Below are positions 17,816-28,822 of a stretch of DNA of 64,000 nt, piece after piece. Origin of the DNA: Prinia subflava (lineage: Eukaryota; Chordata; Aves; Passeriformes; Cisticolidae); contig NC_086250.1 of NCBI RefSeq assembly GCF_021018805.1, forward strand, positions 65,793,322 through 65,857,321, given 5' to 3'. A model generated the notes under the pieces. It ran no database searches. It saw only the letters and a list, made by a program, of their open reading frames with translations, and was not told where the DNA came from. A program made the position numbers and the translations under genes. Positions within the stretch are counted from its first letter, which is position 1; each line of letters opens with the position of its first letter.

Positions 17816-20800
17816 CTGTTAGCACAGCCACGGAAAGGGGCACCACTGCTCTGCAGCCATCTACACACTGTTTACCCAGCTGACTACATGTTGTATTTCG
17901 TATTTATTTAGCTTAGGGAGTAAAATAGAAAAGGTTTTACGCAAATTCACAAGAAAATTCTATGTACTAAGGTGATGTTTCCAGCAGGATGCCGGAGCTT
18001 GGTGTTTCTACAGAATTCTTTCTCCAGCTTTCCAGCCTCTCAACCTGCTATTAAACATCCTTTTGTTTTACATGGCATTTCTGGTGGTAAAGGCACAGAG
18101 GCCTTCAGCAGAACTGCTTTCTTTTGCTGACCACCTTTATTTTACTCATATGAAGAAATCACAATTCTTCCAGTTTGCAAATAGCTTGCAGAATTTGTCA
18201 GGCATGTGAGGATCTTTCAGAAAAAGACTGTGGCACTTGATAATGCCACTCCAGCAACAGGAGCTAATGGCTTCTATACAGGAAAACTGTAGAGAAAATA
18301 TATCGCTGCTACAGAAAAATGATTATCCATTGCTAAACTTTATTTATTTATTGACTATAATCACTTTAGCTTTCTGCATTTGCCTGTCATTCTGAAAGAC
18401 TTCCTTATTAGACTATGGTACTAACTGTTGTTTTATAATGAGGTTTGCAAGCACTGGAAACAGGACAGACTTTTTTCAGGCTGCCAGCTAAGGAAGTTTT
18501 CAACCTATTACACAATAAATTTAATAAAAACTACAATGATTTAAGAAACCGGGACTCCAGCAGAACTATTGATTTATTTCACAAGGAAAAATACACCAGG
18601 AAATAAAGCCATAACTTAATATATGTAAGTCAAATTAACTAATTTAGGTAAATAAATAGGTTTTAAAAAGGAAGTTATTAAATTATATATATGTATACAT
18701 TACAGAAGGGAACAGGATACAATGCTTTGGATGCTTTTTTGAATATTATTCCAGAAATGTCTTAATATGGAGCTTTAGACTCTAAAACATAATCTTGCCA
18801 AGTAATTATAACCACATATGAGAACAAATTATTGGGGATTGTGACTTGGCTTTTGGAGGTATCAGTAGCTCCTAACAAAACAAATATCTGAAATTGAGAG
18901 CTTTATTAAAATAAGATGAATCTACCCAGCACAGAGCATTCTAAAGTTCATGTTCAGCTTTGTTTTAAAGAAAGGAAACCCTAAACTATGCAAAATCTTG
19001 CATTCTAGTCTCAAAGTTATTATACCTCTCTCGCCCCTTCAGCTTGCTTTTAACACTCCTTCCTCAAAGTCATTACGAAACACTAAACTTAATATTCTAA
19101 TCAATTTCTATGCATTTTAGTGGCTGTGTGTAAGCAGCTTATTTTTTCCAGACGACTCGCACTCCAGAGGAGTACAAAGGACACACTTCAGACCCTTGTA
19201 GTCCCAACATGTGTGGTTTCCTCACACTGGGAAAGCCTGGAAGCCAGCCGCCTGGCCCGGCGCCAACCCAAACTGGGGTCAGTCTAAACACAGCACCGGC
19301 AAATGCTACTTTCTGACACTTCACTGCTACTGTAGAGTGTCCTCTAGCATCCTCCTCATCCACTGAGATTTATACACAGCTCCTCACACAACTTCCTTCA
19401 CTTCATCCCTTCCCTCCACTGACAAGATTCAACCAGCCAAGCACAGTGGAATTAAAGAGAAACGCTAGTGTGACACTGCCTTGTGTTACCCGGGCATTTA
19501 CACAAGGAGATAGGTTTAGAAAGTTGTTTTATGCCCATGGGGGCCTTGGAAATCATCACACCAGGATGCTCTGCACGGCTTCTCAGTCAGTCCTTCCCAG
19601 TTAAATATATTTTGCCTCATGTTTTTTTCTGAAAAGTTAAATATTATCTGAATAGTTAAGCTATTAGTTTACTACTAAAAGAAATAGAAGTATTTGAACT
19701 TGCACACATATTTAGTCTAGATATGCAAGCGGTTAGGAATTTTATTCCCTCCTTTCACGTTACCACAGATATGTAAGCATACATTCTCTATTCACCTTAG
19801 GAAATGCAAATTTTCCTTCCAATGCCAAGTGAATCTTTTCTCTGTAACATCTACACCACTGTCCAATTGCAGGTTAGTTCTCGTGGCTGTGTCTGTGTTC
19901 TGCTCCTCTTGGAAAGCACAAGGTCCGTAATGATCAGTGGTGGTTTGGCCAAAGGGAAAATGTCACCAGCTTGGACTGAGGGGTGGCTCACGCAGGGTGC
20001 CACCACCTCCAGCAGGGTCTGGGCTCGTAAAGCCCCACTGAACATAATGGGAGGTGACAGCACTCAGCATCTCTCAGGAGGCAAGCAGCATCCCACAGAA
20101 ACAGAAATCTGCTTTTCACACAGAAAACTTGTTTTCTACAGAAAGCCTACACCAAAAATGAATTTGTAGTCTGAATATTTGCAATTATAATTAGCAGTGC
20201 TGTTATTAATGCAATATCCTGAGGGGGTGGAGGATTTTGAGTTAATTACTGAGATGACAGAAGCCAAGGTAAGTGCTTGATAAAGCATCCCAGGAAGAAA
20301 TTCCCTGAAATACTCAGGATCTGAGTTTTACAAAAACTGGCATGTGCAGCATTGCTGAAGTCAAGATGAGGAACAAGATATTCCACCTGGTACTGTATCT
20401 CTTCTGTACAATGATAGCAAGTGTTGCTCTCAAACATATGGGCAAGATAGTCTCTTGTTCCACCTGTTCAGCCCCTGCCTGCAATCACATGAATTCAGGG
20501 TCAGTTACCTCTTCAGAGCTGGCAGCAGAACACAGTAATTTAAAACCCCCTTCTGGTGCCTAAAGAAAATACCAAACACAGCTGAGAATTCATATTTTCT
20601 TCCTATCTGGAAGAAGCAGGAAACCAGTTTTCATGTGTTCCAGTGCAAGCATCTGGTTTTCACTCATAGCAGTCAACTGTGCTTACACAAGCTCCAGTTC
20701 ACCATACTGCTAGAAATATTGAAGGCTAAATTGTCATTTTATTATCTCGAGTTAACACATTGTCACTGAGCATGGGCAATGGACTACAGCAGATCCCAGT

Positions 20801-21329
20801 GGATGCTTTTCCTATCACTAGCAATTCTAGATATTAACAGAAATGCTAAAATTGCCACTTACTTTTTACTATAATTTAAACCATCCAAATTGCCTCTGCT
20901 CTGTTCAGTATTACAGTAAAGCAATCCCAGTGATGCCAGGAAGCAATGAAAGAGCTGTCTTCAGTTATTTCCTTCCCAATGCTTTTAAATGAGGAGGGTA
21001 ACCATGACCAGGAGTTGAGAAGTGAACACTGAACTACATTTTTCCTGTTTGCTGATATTTTGATGCTAATTTCATGCACTGCAGTGCTCTTCCACACAGT
21101 TGATCTCTTGCAGGTCATCAGTCACACAGAAGATCATATCATAGGAGAAATTCAATTGATTAAAGATAATATGGATAACTACGGAAGGCGAGAGTATCAA
21201 ATCTTGGTAAACTGCATCGCACAACAAAATCTGCATTACCCAGTGAAGAAATAAATAAAAACACAAAACAAACAAAAGAATTTAGTAACATTTAACTTAG
21301 GAGATAAAATCCATGAAAATCACACTGAC

Positions 21330-21490
21330 CTTTTTTACATTTTTGTTTACATCCACCAAGTTGAGCAGGAAGATGTGGTCCTTTGCCCCGACTAGCAGCC
21401 GGCCCCTCTCCTCATCTAGCAGCAGGGTATGAAAATCAAGCCCCTCTGCTGAGCCCAGGAATGGGATGCAGCTGTTTGAAAGCAGCAAGT
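21330..21490 (-). CDS. SEMA3D: SEMA3D coding exon 2: start of the sema domain
   Basis: A 161-nt exon that completes codon 39 (G|AC, Asp) and encodes residues 40-92. It starts [20 protein letters not shown] and contains [19 protein letters not shown], the first blade of the semaphorin beta-propeller. The acceptor is TTTTCCCACAG|AC (21491) and the donor is AAAAAG|GTCAGT (21329), a less common but valid +3 C donor. The best match is SEMA3D; SEMA3A has a different run before the DEER motif and SEMA3C/3E differ more. Phase 1 in and phase 0 out agree with the neighbouring exons. Confidence 0.95.
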
Positions 21491-22744
21491 CTGTGGGAAA
21501 ATGAAGAAAATCTTTATAATCAAAATGTTTATATATGACTCATCAGTGTCTTTTATAAATATATGCATGGAGTACACCAGTGAGATAAGTGTAGTCTTGG
21601 AGCATGTCTTTCCAGAGTCATAACACAGTTCCTGTTAACTTTGGGGTTCTCTGGGGTTTCTTTACTTCCAAATTGGGTAATATTTTCACAAAATACTTTT
21701 ATATATAAAATCTTTTTAATAAACTATCTGTATGGAATAAAAGAATCAGAAATTCAACATAAATTAGAAATCACAAAGGACAGATCTTCGCAAAATGTGT
21801 GCTATATCTTTCCATCATTCTAAGAAAACTCATTATGTTAATATAAACATACATAACATCCAACAACATAAGCAACACCTCTAAGATCCCTATTAAAATC
21901 AAAAATTTGACACTAGAGTTTTACTGAGAATTAACAGTAGCTTCAAATTTCTTTTAAAAGGTAATTAAGAAAAAAATGATGCTCTGTAAAACTACTGAAA
22001 GAATCCATAATTCTGCAAAAAAGCTAAAGGGCTTTAAACATAAATTCTGTAACATTCTGCCTAATGAATACTCTGTGGACCTAAGTCTGGATGAGGACAC
22101 AAACAACATATAGAAAAGAGCACAAGGATAGTTAAGTCTTGTTGGGTAGTCATTGCTTTGGGGAAAAGAAAATAAACATGTGAATCAGTTCTTCCACAAG
22201 CAAACTCTCCAAGATAAACTGTTTGGAAATCATCAGACAGAAAGGCAAATCCTGTATTTAACTGAACATAAAATGAAGAGCATTTCCACCCTCCTGGCAC
22301 TGGAGGGACAATGTAGCATTCCTGCTAGAAAAGCCAGACTTACTGCAAAGATATTTGCACATCCTGATCATGATGAAAATTAGGGCCAATTTGGAGAAAA
22401 AGTCTTGAATGAAAAAAAGGGAAAAAACCCCACCCAAACATTTTTCTCCAAGGTCTTTCACAAACCATGGCAAGAAAAGATTAAGTTCTGGTGTCGGCTA
22501 ATAAACAGCACTCTGGAAGGGAAAATATTTTATCATTAATAATCTAACTGGAACATAATTATGACAATTATTCTTTGGCTCAGTCACTTCTATTTAAGTT
22601 TATGTGCGTTTGTCTGGCTCAGTGCAGGGTGTTGTTAAGGTACAATCTGAAAACAAATTGTCATGCATTGCCACTCCTATTCCCCTAGGTGAGATTTATT
22701 TTGGCAGTGCTTTGGAAAAAAATTCCTGCTTCACACTGAAAAGT
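21491..22744 (-). other. SEMA3D intron 1, part nearest exon 2
   Basis: AT-rich intronic sequence upstream of exon 2's acceptor. I see no gene, mobile element or strong motif. Confidence 0.8.
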
Positions 22745-25306
22745 TATATCCAATGCTGGGCACCAGCAGTGTCCTTTCTCATATATTTTTTGCGAAGACA
22801 AAGATGTCAGGGTTTGGCTTTGAAACTAGTAACATTTTAAAAGATCTGTTTATTAATTACCAGCAAGATCATTTAGGAGCAGCTTATGGTTAACATGGTA
22901 CTATAAAAACCTCAGTCCTCACCTGCAGGACACAAGTAACTGACATACAGAATATGAAGGAAAATTCCTTCTCATCTGCAGCCACAGGAATTTGATCTAA
23001 GTAAGGATAAAGGATATGCATGTGCAAATACTGCAAACGTTTTCCCTGCTAAGAGCCATGAAAAGCATGGGCCTTTACAAGAGTGTCAGTTGTAAAAATA
23101 TGTAGATTTGAGTCTCCACATACATGAAGGATGATGACTGAGATGGCTCTCTACCTCCCTTTTCCTTCTTATTTGAAACGAATGATCTCTAAAGAGACCA
23201 TTCCAAATAGACATTTGTTATCTGTTGTTTAACAGTTCTAGAATTTCTCTGTAAAAAAAACCCACCTAGAACAGCTAGAATAGTGAGGAAAAATGCTGCC
23301 TCACGTCTGAAATGCCCAAGTGGGAATGAGCCCTGTCTGATGCCTTGTACAATCATTTATTTCACTACATTGTAAGGAAAACATCTGTGGAATATTCCAG
23401 ATTGAAATGACAACACTGCACACTCCTTTCTTACTGACGCAGATGACAACACATGTTGCAAAGTGGTGAAGAATTAGGTTTGGGCAGCTATTTACTATTT
23501 AAAACAGCTTGGATGTAAGACTCTGAGCATGACTATTAGTAGGATTATAACTGTAACATAACCTAATAAAATTTCACAAGTAAACATTAACACAGGGCTG
23601 ATTAAATTGCAGGCAAATGAATCATTGTTCTCACTCCATAAAACAACACAGTCCGATCTTATGCACTGAAATTTCCCTTCACAGAGAGACACATTTACTA
23701 TCACCAAGGATATTACACTGGAAAAATTTACTGTGAAAAGCACATTTCCCAATGATTTCCAAGCTTAGAGCAAGCTGTCGATTTGAATGACTGCATCTCT
23801 GTAGGCTGGCTAACACAGAGCCAGCATTCTCACAAGGCACAGTAACAAAGTTAGTTACACGGATGGCCTTTCATGAGCACATGTTCAGCACTCAGTGTCA
23901 TAGTCTCTATTTGCTGTTTTCCTCAAAAATTAAATAGTTTTTTTTCCCAGCCTGGTGATTAAATAAGCATCCAGCTACCTCCCCTTCTGGGTTAATATTT
24001 CAGAGTGGTAGAAACTGGAATAGTGACTAGGTTTTACTCATTTAGAACAGCATCTCAGTGGACTTGGCTTACTACAGCATGATCATTGCTTTCTTAAAAA
24101 ATCCCAGCAGCAGAGCCACAGGAAAAAGCCTTCAAAAGTAAAAGTGTCATTCTGTTCTCATAATACATATTTGTATTTATAAAATGTATTTAGACTTGTT
24201 AGCATCAAGTCACGTGTGTGGTGACCATGCTACCATTCCTCAACTCCAGCATGGTGTAAGAACGCAGCAATGTGGAACCAATTTGGCTGAGACTCCAAAT
24301 TCGCTTTGCGACCAGTTACAGACTTTTTTAATGACAAGTCACACCTAAATTAGCAGAAAGAGAACATCTCAGCCTCTTTCAAAACAGTTACACCTAATGA
24401 CACCTTTGACCGACTCTGAAATTAAAGGCTGTATAATTTTCGTATACAGCAAAGAACAAAGGTCACATCACCTTCCTTTAGGTAGCAACAAGTCAGTCCT
24501 TTCTCATGCTGGAGAATACATATGAAGATTTATGTCAGCATTGTAGAAATTCTCAACCAAACTTTTGAGATAAAGAAAAGTATTTATGACATGACTGCGG
24601 CAATCTATTCAGTTCCTAAGGTATTCTGAGTTTAAAACTGACCAGGTGACCCCAGATGTATTCCCCAGGTACAAAGGGGAAGAGAATAAATACTTACAAA
24701 CTACTACCAATCTCTACTATGTACTGCAAGAAGTAAATTGTATTTTGTTTCACTGCATTTCACCATGAACAAAGGTGTATATGCTAAGTGGCTCCCATTA
24801 CTATACAATATTATTTGGCCTGCTACAAAAGGTAATGCTCATAGGACAGCAGGGCCTCTCCAAAGGTATACAGATAACCAGGAACAGAGAAAAAATGACT
24901 TTTTATTGTCAGAATTTTGTGTCAAAAACTTTGTTATGAGAAGCCAAAAAAGAATTGGGTATTAAACCACATGTTTTCCAGTTAGGGACATATCTGTTCA
25001 TCTTCAGGACTGAAAAGTCCCCATGGAGCCTACAAAAGTAACTATGTAAAGAAAACATTTACAAAGATTTCTAAAAAAATCAGGGGTTCTCTGCTGCAAA
25101 ATTTCAGGCAATTCAGGGCATTTTCACTTCAAGTTTCAAGGATTTCTATGGGAATACTTGAGAGAAATGACAGTTAAAACATCCAACATCTCTGTTTGCA
25201 AAAAGTCATTATTTCAGGTAGGGGTATAGGAAGAACATTCTCTGACATACAGAGGGTTAAATAAAAAGAATGACAGATTTCAGGCAATTTGAGAAACATC
25301 TCTCAT

Positions 25307-26087
25307 TTTATTAATTTTGAAAACATAGATATCCAAATATTAACGTAAAGCAGTAATAAAAGTAACTACAGGATGGCAGTTCAATTACCTAAACTAAGGG
25401 TAACTTTGCAAAACAGTAACACTCTGACAGCATTAAAGCTCCTCGGGAAGGAATGCTAATCAACAAGTCCCATCAAAACTCGAACTACCTATTCTCCTCA
25501 ATAAAGTGCATATACTGGACCTACATCCTCACAAAACCATTAAAGCTAAAGCTCACTGAATAACTCCCTAAACACCTTAGGTGTCTGTCTTTGAGGTCAT
25601 CCAAATAAGCTGTACTTACAAAACCATCAAAACTATTGCTCATCCAGTATCTACATTAGGTCCCTAACACCCTACGTTTCTCTCTTTAAGCTAAGCTAAG
25701 AAACCTCTACTTACAAATCATTAACACTACAGATCACTTTACAACTGTACTAACTACACTAAATGCTGAACAGGCGAGGTTTCTGTCTTCCAGGCAGTCC
25801 AAGCAACCTCCATCAGCTTCACTGTCTTCTCTGAGGATGTGCAAGTGGAGCTAGTTTCTGCCTCACAGGCTTAGGACACATCACTGTTGTAACTGGAAGG
25901 TGAAGGGCAAGGCAACTCCGAGATGTGTCCGCACAAGGAGTCCTTGTGCTGCAGCATCTTCCTTCCGCAGGAGCAGGAAAGCAGCTTCAGCATAGCCAGG
26001 GACCAAAGCAGTAATTATGCAGCGTTCACGTGGCTGCCACAGGCTGTGAGCCCGCCCAGCAGAGCTCTGTGCAGCAGGGAACTGCTC
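25307..26087 (-). other. Copy A: 3' UTR with poly(A) signal
   Basis: About 780 nt from the stop codon to a minus-strand AATAAA at 25312-25307. The signal is conserved at the equivalent place in copy B (29825-29820), 775-776 nt after each stop. The UTR contains three diverged modules of about 90 nt (listed separately). No alternative AATAAA closer to the stop was noticed. Confidence 0.6.
25531..25810. repeat. Three diverged ~90-nt tandem modules, copy A 3' UTR
   Basis: Modules at 25531-25617, 25618-25712 and 25713-25810. Each begins with ACAAAaCCATtAA-type sequence, continues with a GCTCACT-like stretch, then a TTTCTGTCTT-like segment, and ends AAgC...CTACTT-like (plus-strand reading). Similarity is moderate between modules, higher between the same module in copies A and B. 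Confidence 0.6.
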
Positions 26088-28253
26088 TCAGTGGCTGCAG
26101 AGCAGGACCCAGAGGCGATAGCGCAGCTGACCGTAGGCGTGCATGGCCTGTCTGTGGGCGGCCGGATCTCGGGCCAGGTGCTCAAAGAGGTTGAGCGGCT
26201 CCAGCCCTGCCATTGCCAGCGGCACGCTGATCTCGGCAGGAAGCCTCTTGCTGCCCAGCACAAAGGGCTCCAGGCGTTTCAGCTGCAGGCAGCGGCCCAG
26301 GTATGCCATGATGCCCCAGAGCCGCTCTGCAAATTCACTCCTGCGCCACCAGGACAGAGGGACGGTGGTCAGCACGTGCATGACCACGGTCTTCCAGACA
26401 GAGCTGGAAAAACCTGTGCCCCTGAGGAGGCAGGTGAAGACCTGCAGGCATTTCAGGTGCAACATCTCACATGGCACCTGCCTGGCAATGTGCCGGAAGA
26501 ACTTCACCTCTGCCACAGCGTATGTCTCAGGCCACGCTGTGCTTGGGATGAAGTTGGCCCCGGTGGGCCGGCTTCTCCCAAAGGTCCTGGGGCTGCCTTT
26601 CTGGGCCTCTGCGGTCTGGCTGGCCACAAAGATATCCGAGTCCCTTTGGCGCACCCCAAAGAGCACCTCCACCGTCAGGCTCCTCTGGCCTTGGCTCAGC
26701 TGCAATTTGCAGGACCGGCTGCAGGGCTGAACCTCCAAGTGCCAGGAGTCTGACTGAGGCACATGCAGCCACGAGGACTTCACCAACTCATAAAACCAGC
26801 GCGAGGTTTTCTCCGCGTCCAGGTAGGAGCCGGTGCACAGTGTCCTTAGGAGGCTGCCCTTAGGCTTGCGCTGCAGCTTCTTCTGCAAGTGGTGCAGGAA
26901 GCACAACAGCTCCTTGCCCTGCTGCTCCCTCTGGCACGTGCACACCAGCTCCACACCGACGCTGAAGGTCCTTGCTGCCGTCTGCCCTGCACTGTTCTCC
27001 TCTAGCAGGAATGTGTGCCCTGCAGGGGGACTCAGGGGCACCAGCACATGGTACACCCCATCCCACTCACGGGGACTCCAACCCTCAAAGGCACTGCCCA
27101 CTCCAATGGCTTCCTCAGGCACCGGGTACAAACCATTGCTCAAGCTGCCCACAAAGACATGCCTCAAGCTCTCCATTAACTCAGCTGCCACTGAGCAACC
27201 TCTCTCCAGCTCCTCCACAGGCCACTGCACACAATCCACTGAAAGGATGCCTTCCTTCCTCCCAACATCTCGGGTGTCTGCTCTGTCTTCAGCTCTACCA
27301 CTGCCCCTTTCTTCCGTGCCACCATCCCTGCCTTCTTTTCCAGTGGCAGCCACGTTACCTTGTTCGTCTTCTTTTCTATCCTCATGCTTGTTTTCCTCCC
27401 CATTTTCACCACCCTGTTCTTCGTCCTTGTTCCTATCATTGTCATCTTCTTTTACCATTTCCTTCATTTCTTCCTCAGTGGCAGCAAAAACACTATGGTC
27501 TACTACCTCCCCACTGTGACCACTGCTATCTTCCTGCCCACTCCAATCACTACTTTTCTGGTCACTGGCATCACTACTTTCCTGCACCTTCCCATCTATG
27601 TAGTCTTCCTTTCCATCTACATTGTCTTCACCTTCATTTACATCATCATTGTTGCCTGCCTTCATATTCCCACCATGGGTTTTTTCTTCATTTCCATCTC
27701 CCTCATGTTCCTTTCCAGTGTCCTTGTCTTGCTCCACCTGCACATCATTGCCTTCAATGCTGTTGTCATTGTCATCTCCTTCACTTGCTCCCACAGGACT
27801 GCCTTCACTGTCATCTCCACTGCTGCTGTTGTCCACATCTACAGTCACATCAAGGTTTTCTCTCTCTTCCACAGAATCAACACTCCCTTCTTCCTGTTCT
27901 TCGACTTCCTTGTCTTCTAAGGTTGTGCAGGAGCTGAGGCCATTGCTGCTGCTGCTGTCTTGCCAGCTCCTTCTCCTGCAGCTAAACCACAGGCCCAAGA
28001 GGAGCAGGACTCCAGCAAGAGCGCAGAATGGCCACTGCTGCAGAGCCCCAAAGAGCGCGGCTCCCCAGCCCAGCTCCTGCTGCTCCGGGGGCCCCTGCTC
28101 CAGCTCCTGCAGCAGCCGAGCCATCTCGCGCTGCAGCAGCTCCTGACGCTCCTGCATGCGCCGGTGCGTGGCCTCATCCAGCCCATCGCCAGCAGTCTGC
28201 GGGTACTGGATCAGGCTGTGCACCAGCACGAAGAGCAAGGTCAAGAACACCAT
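26088..28253 (-). CDS. ITPRIPL1-like: ITPRIPL1-like protein, copy A (721 aa)
   Basis: Single coding exon. The start is the ATG at 28253, three bases after a splice acceptor (TGCCCCTGCAG|ACC ATG); an 814-residue reading from 28532 would begin at the GT of the UTR intron donor and is rejected. Order: hydrophobic N-terminal segment (1-17); coiled-coil-like Glu/Gln/Leu-rich stretch (27-53); membrane segment (about 74-92) followed by CRRR; Asp/Glu/Ser/Asn-rich linker (about 112-330); ITPRIP-family Mab-21-type domain (about 340-700). Family matches include VQWPVEELE, IGVGSAFEGW, VLVPLSPPAG, LCTGSYLDAEKTSRWF, HLKCLQV and EPLNLFEHL. GS at 386-387 and Asp398 occupy the positions of the nucleotidyltransferase-fold GS and first Asp motifs; catalysis is not implied. 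Human ITPRIPL1 is about 555 aa, and the extra length is mostly the acidic linker. Function in birds is unknown; family members are membrane proteins named for IP3-receptor interaction. Confidence 0.93.
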   Translation of the reverse strand: MVFLTLLFVLVHSLIQYPQTAGDGLDEATHRRMQERQELLQREMARLLQELEQGPPEQQELGWGAALFGALQQWPFCALAGVLLLLGLWFSCRRRSWQDSSSSNGLSSCTTLEDKEVEEQEEGSVDSVEERENLDVTVDVDNSSSGDDSEGSPVGASEGDDNDNSIEGNDVQVEQDKDTGKEHEGDGNEEKTHGGNMKAGNNDDVNEGEDNVDGKEDYIDGKVQESSDASDQKSSDWSGQEDSSGHSGEVVDHSVFAATEEEMKEMVKEDDNDRNKDEEQGGENGEENKHEDRKEDEQGNVAATGKEGRDGGTEERGSGRAEDRADTRDVGRKEGILSVDCVQWPVEELERGCSVAAELMESLRHVFVGSLSNGLYPVPEEAIGVGSAFEGWSPREWDGVYHVLVPLSPPAGHTFLLEENSAGQTAARTFSVGVELVCTCQREQQGKELLCFLHHLQKKLQRKPKGSLLRTLCTGSYLDAEKTSRWFYELVKSSWLHVPQSDSWHLEVQPCSRSCKLQLSQGQRSLTVEVLFGVRQRDSDIFVASQTAEAQKGSPRTFGRSRPTGANFIPSTAWPETYAVAEVKFFRHIARQVPCEMLHLKCLQVFTCLLRGTGFSSSVWKTVVMHVLTTVPLSWWRRSEFAERLWGIMAYLGRCLQLKRLEPFVLGSKRLPAEISVPLAMAGLEPLNLFEHLARDPAAHRQAMHAYGQLRYRLWVLLCSH

Positions 28254-28256
28254 GGT
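28254..28256 (-). other. Copy A: last 3 nt of 5' UTR on the coding exon
   Basis: The coding exon starts at 28256 with ACC directly before ATG, giving a good Kozak context (ACCATGG). This position decides the start codon. Confidence 0.85.
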
Positions 28257-28532
28257 CTGCAGGGGCACACACAGAAGGGGTTCAGTGGGGTTGGAATGGA
28301 GACAGACACTGGGGGCCAGGAGCCGCAGGGATGTGGCCGCAGCAAGGACAGGGCCCCCGGCAGCTGGCAGGCGGCAAGGCCTGCACCGCTGCCCCCGCCA
28401 GCCCCGGGGCATGAGCAAGGCGCTCCCGCCAGGGGCTGGCCCTGCCTGCAGGGGCAGAACACACGGCCCGGCTGCTGCCCCCTCTGCCCCAGCCCTCCTC
28501 CAGCCCCGTGCCCTCACTGCGTGTGCACTCAC
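28257..28532 (-). other. Copy A: intron in the 5' UTR (276 nt)
   Basis: On the minus strand: donor AAGCG|GTGAGTG at 28532 and acceptor CCCCTGCAG at 28257. The intron is GC-rich and 276 nt long, a multiple of three, and has no stop in the CDS frame. The same intron exists in copy B with only a handful of differences. Its presence shows these are not processed retrocopies. Confidence 0.85.
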
Positions 28533-28680
28533 CGCTTGCCCAAGCTCTCCTGGGGCAGCGGCACCCGCTGGGGCCTTTTACAGCTGCCCCCATTGTGACA
28601 CGGCCCCCGCGCTGTCACAGAGCCCAGAGCGCATCCCAGGCCAGCCCCGCCCGCCGTCCCCAGCACAGCTCGGGGAGCTC
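28533..28680 (-). promoter_or_regulatory. Copy A: 5' non-coding exon and proximal promoter
   Basis: CpG-rich. Reading the minus strand: a GC box (GGGCGGGGC within 28644-28655), a 7-nt inverted repeat TGTGACA (28619-28613) / TGTCACA (28600-28594), a TATA-like GTAAAAGG (28581-28574), then a short non-coding exon ending at the donor 28533. Transcription start is inferred near 28550 from the TATA-like spacing. The TGTCA/TGACA arms resemble TGIF/MEIS-type core sites. The features are visible; the function is inference. Confidence 0.55.
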
Positions 28681-28822
28681 AGCATGGCCCTGGCACCCAA
28701 AGCCCAACAGACACCAAGTGCAGAACCCTCCCTCGGGAACCTGGGAACCCCAGAGCTTCCCTTGACAAAGGAGGCACAAGTGCCTTCCCACAGAACCCTT
28801 GTCAAATAGAAATTTGGGTGAC

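Larger units (their letters stand above)
9107..21329 (-). other. SEMA3D intron 2
   Basis: 12,223 nt between exons 3 and 2. Contents I can name: an AT microsatellite (12706-12766), an A run (14546-14564), a T run (14742-14756), one tRNA-Ile/CR1 SINE (15116-15254) and a CpG-dense patch (17745-17815). GC-richer patches at about 13660-14120 and 19140-19380 have open frames but nothing recognisable. The remainder is AT-rich with no gene seen. Confidence 0.8.

Noticed and set aside
28254..28532. 93-residue N-terminal extension of ITPRIPL1-like copy A (and the same in copy B, 32766-33044)
   Set aside because: It begins exactly at the GTGAGT donor as a GTG codon and consists of the translated UTR intron. 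A good acceptor and Kozak ATG follow.
26833..28809. Long plus-strand open frames opposite copy A (and 31345-33333 opposite copy B)
   Set aside because: Shadows of the GC-rich, Asp/Glu-rich minus-strand gene. Their Ser/Cys/His/Phe-rich or Pro/Ala-rich composition is the complement of the coding strand.
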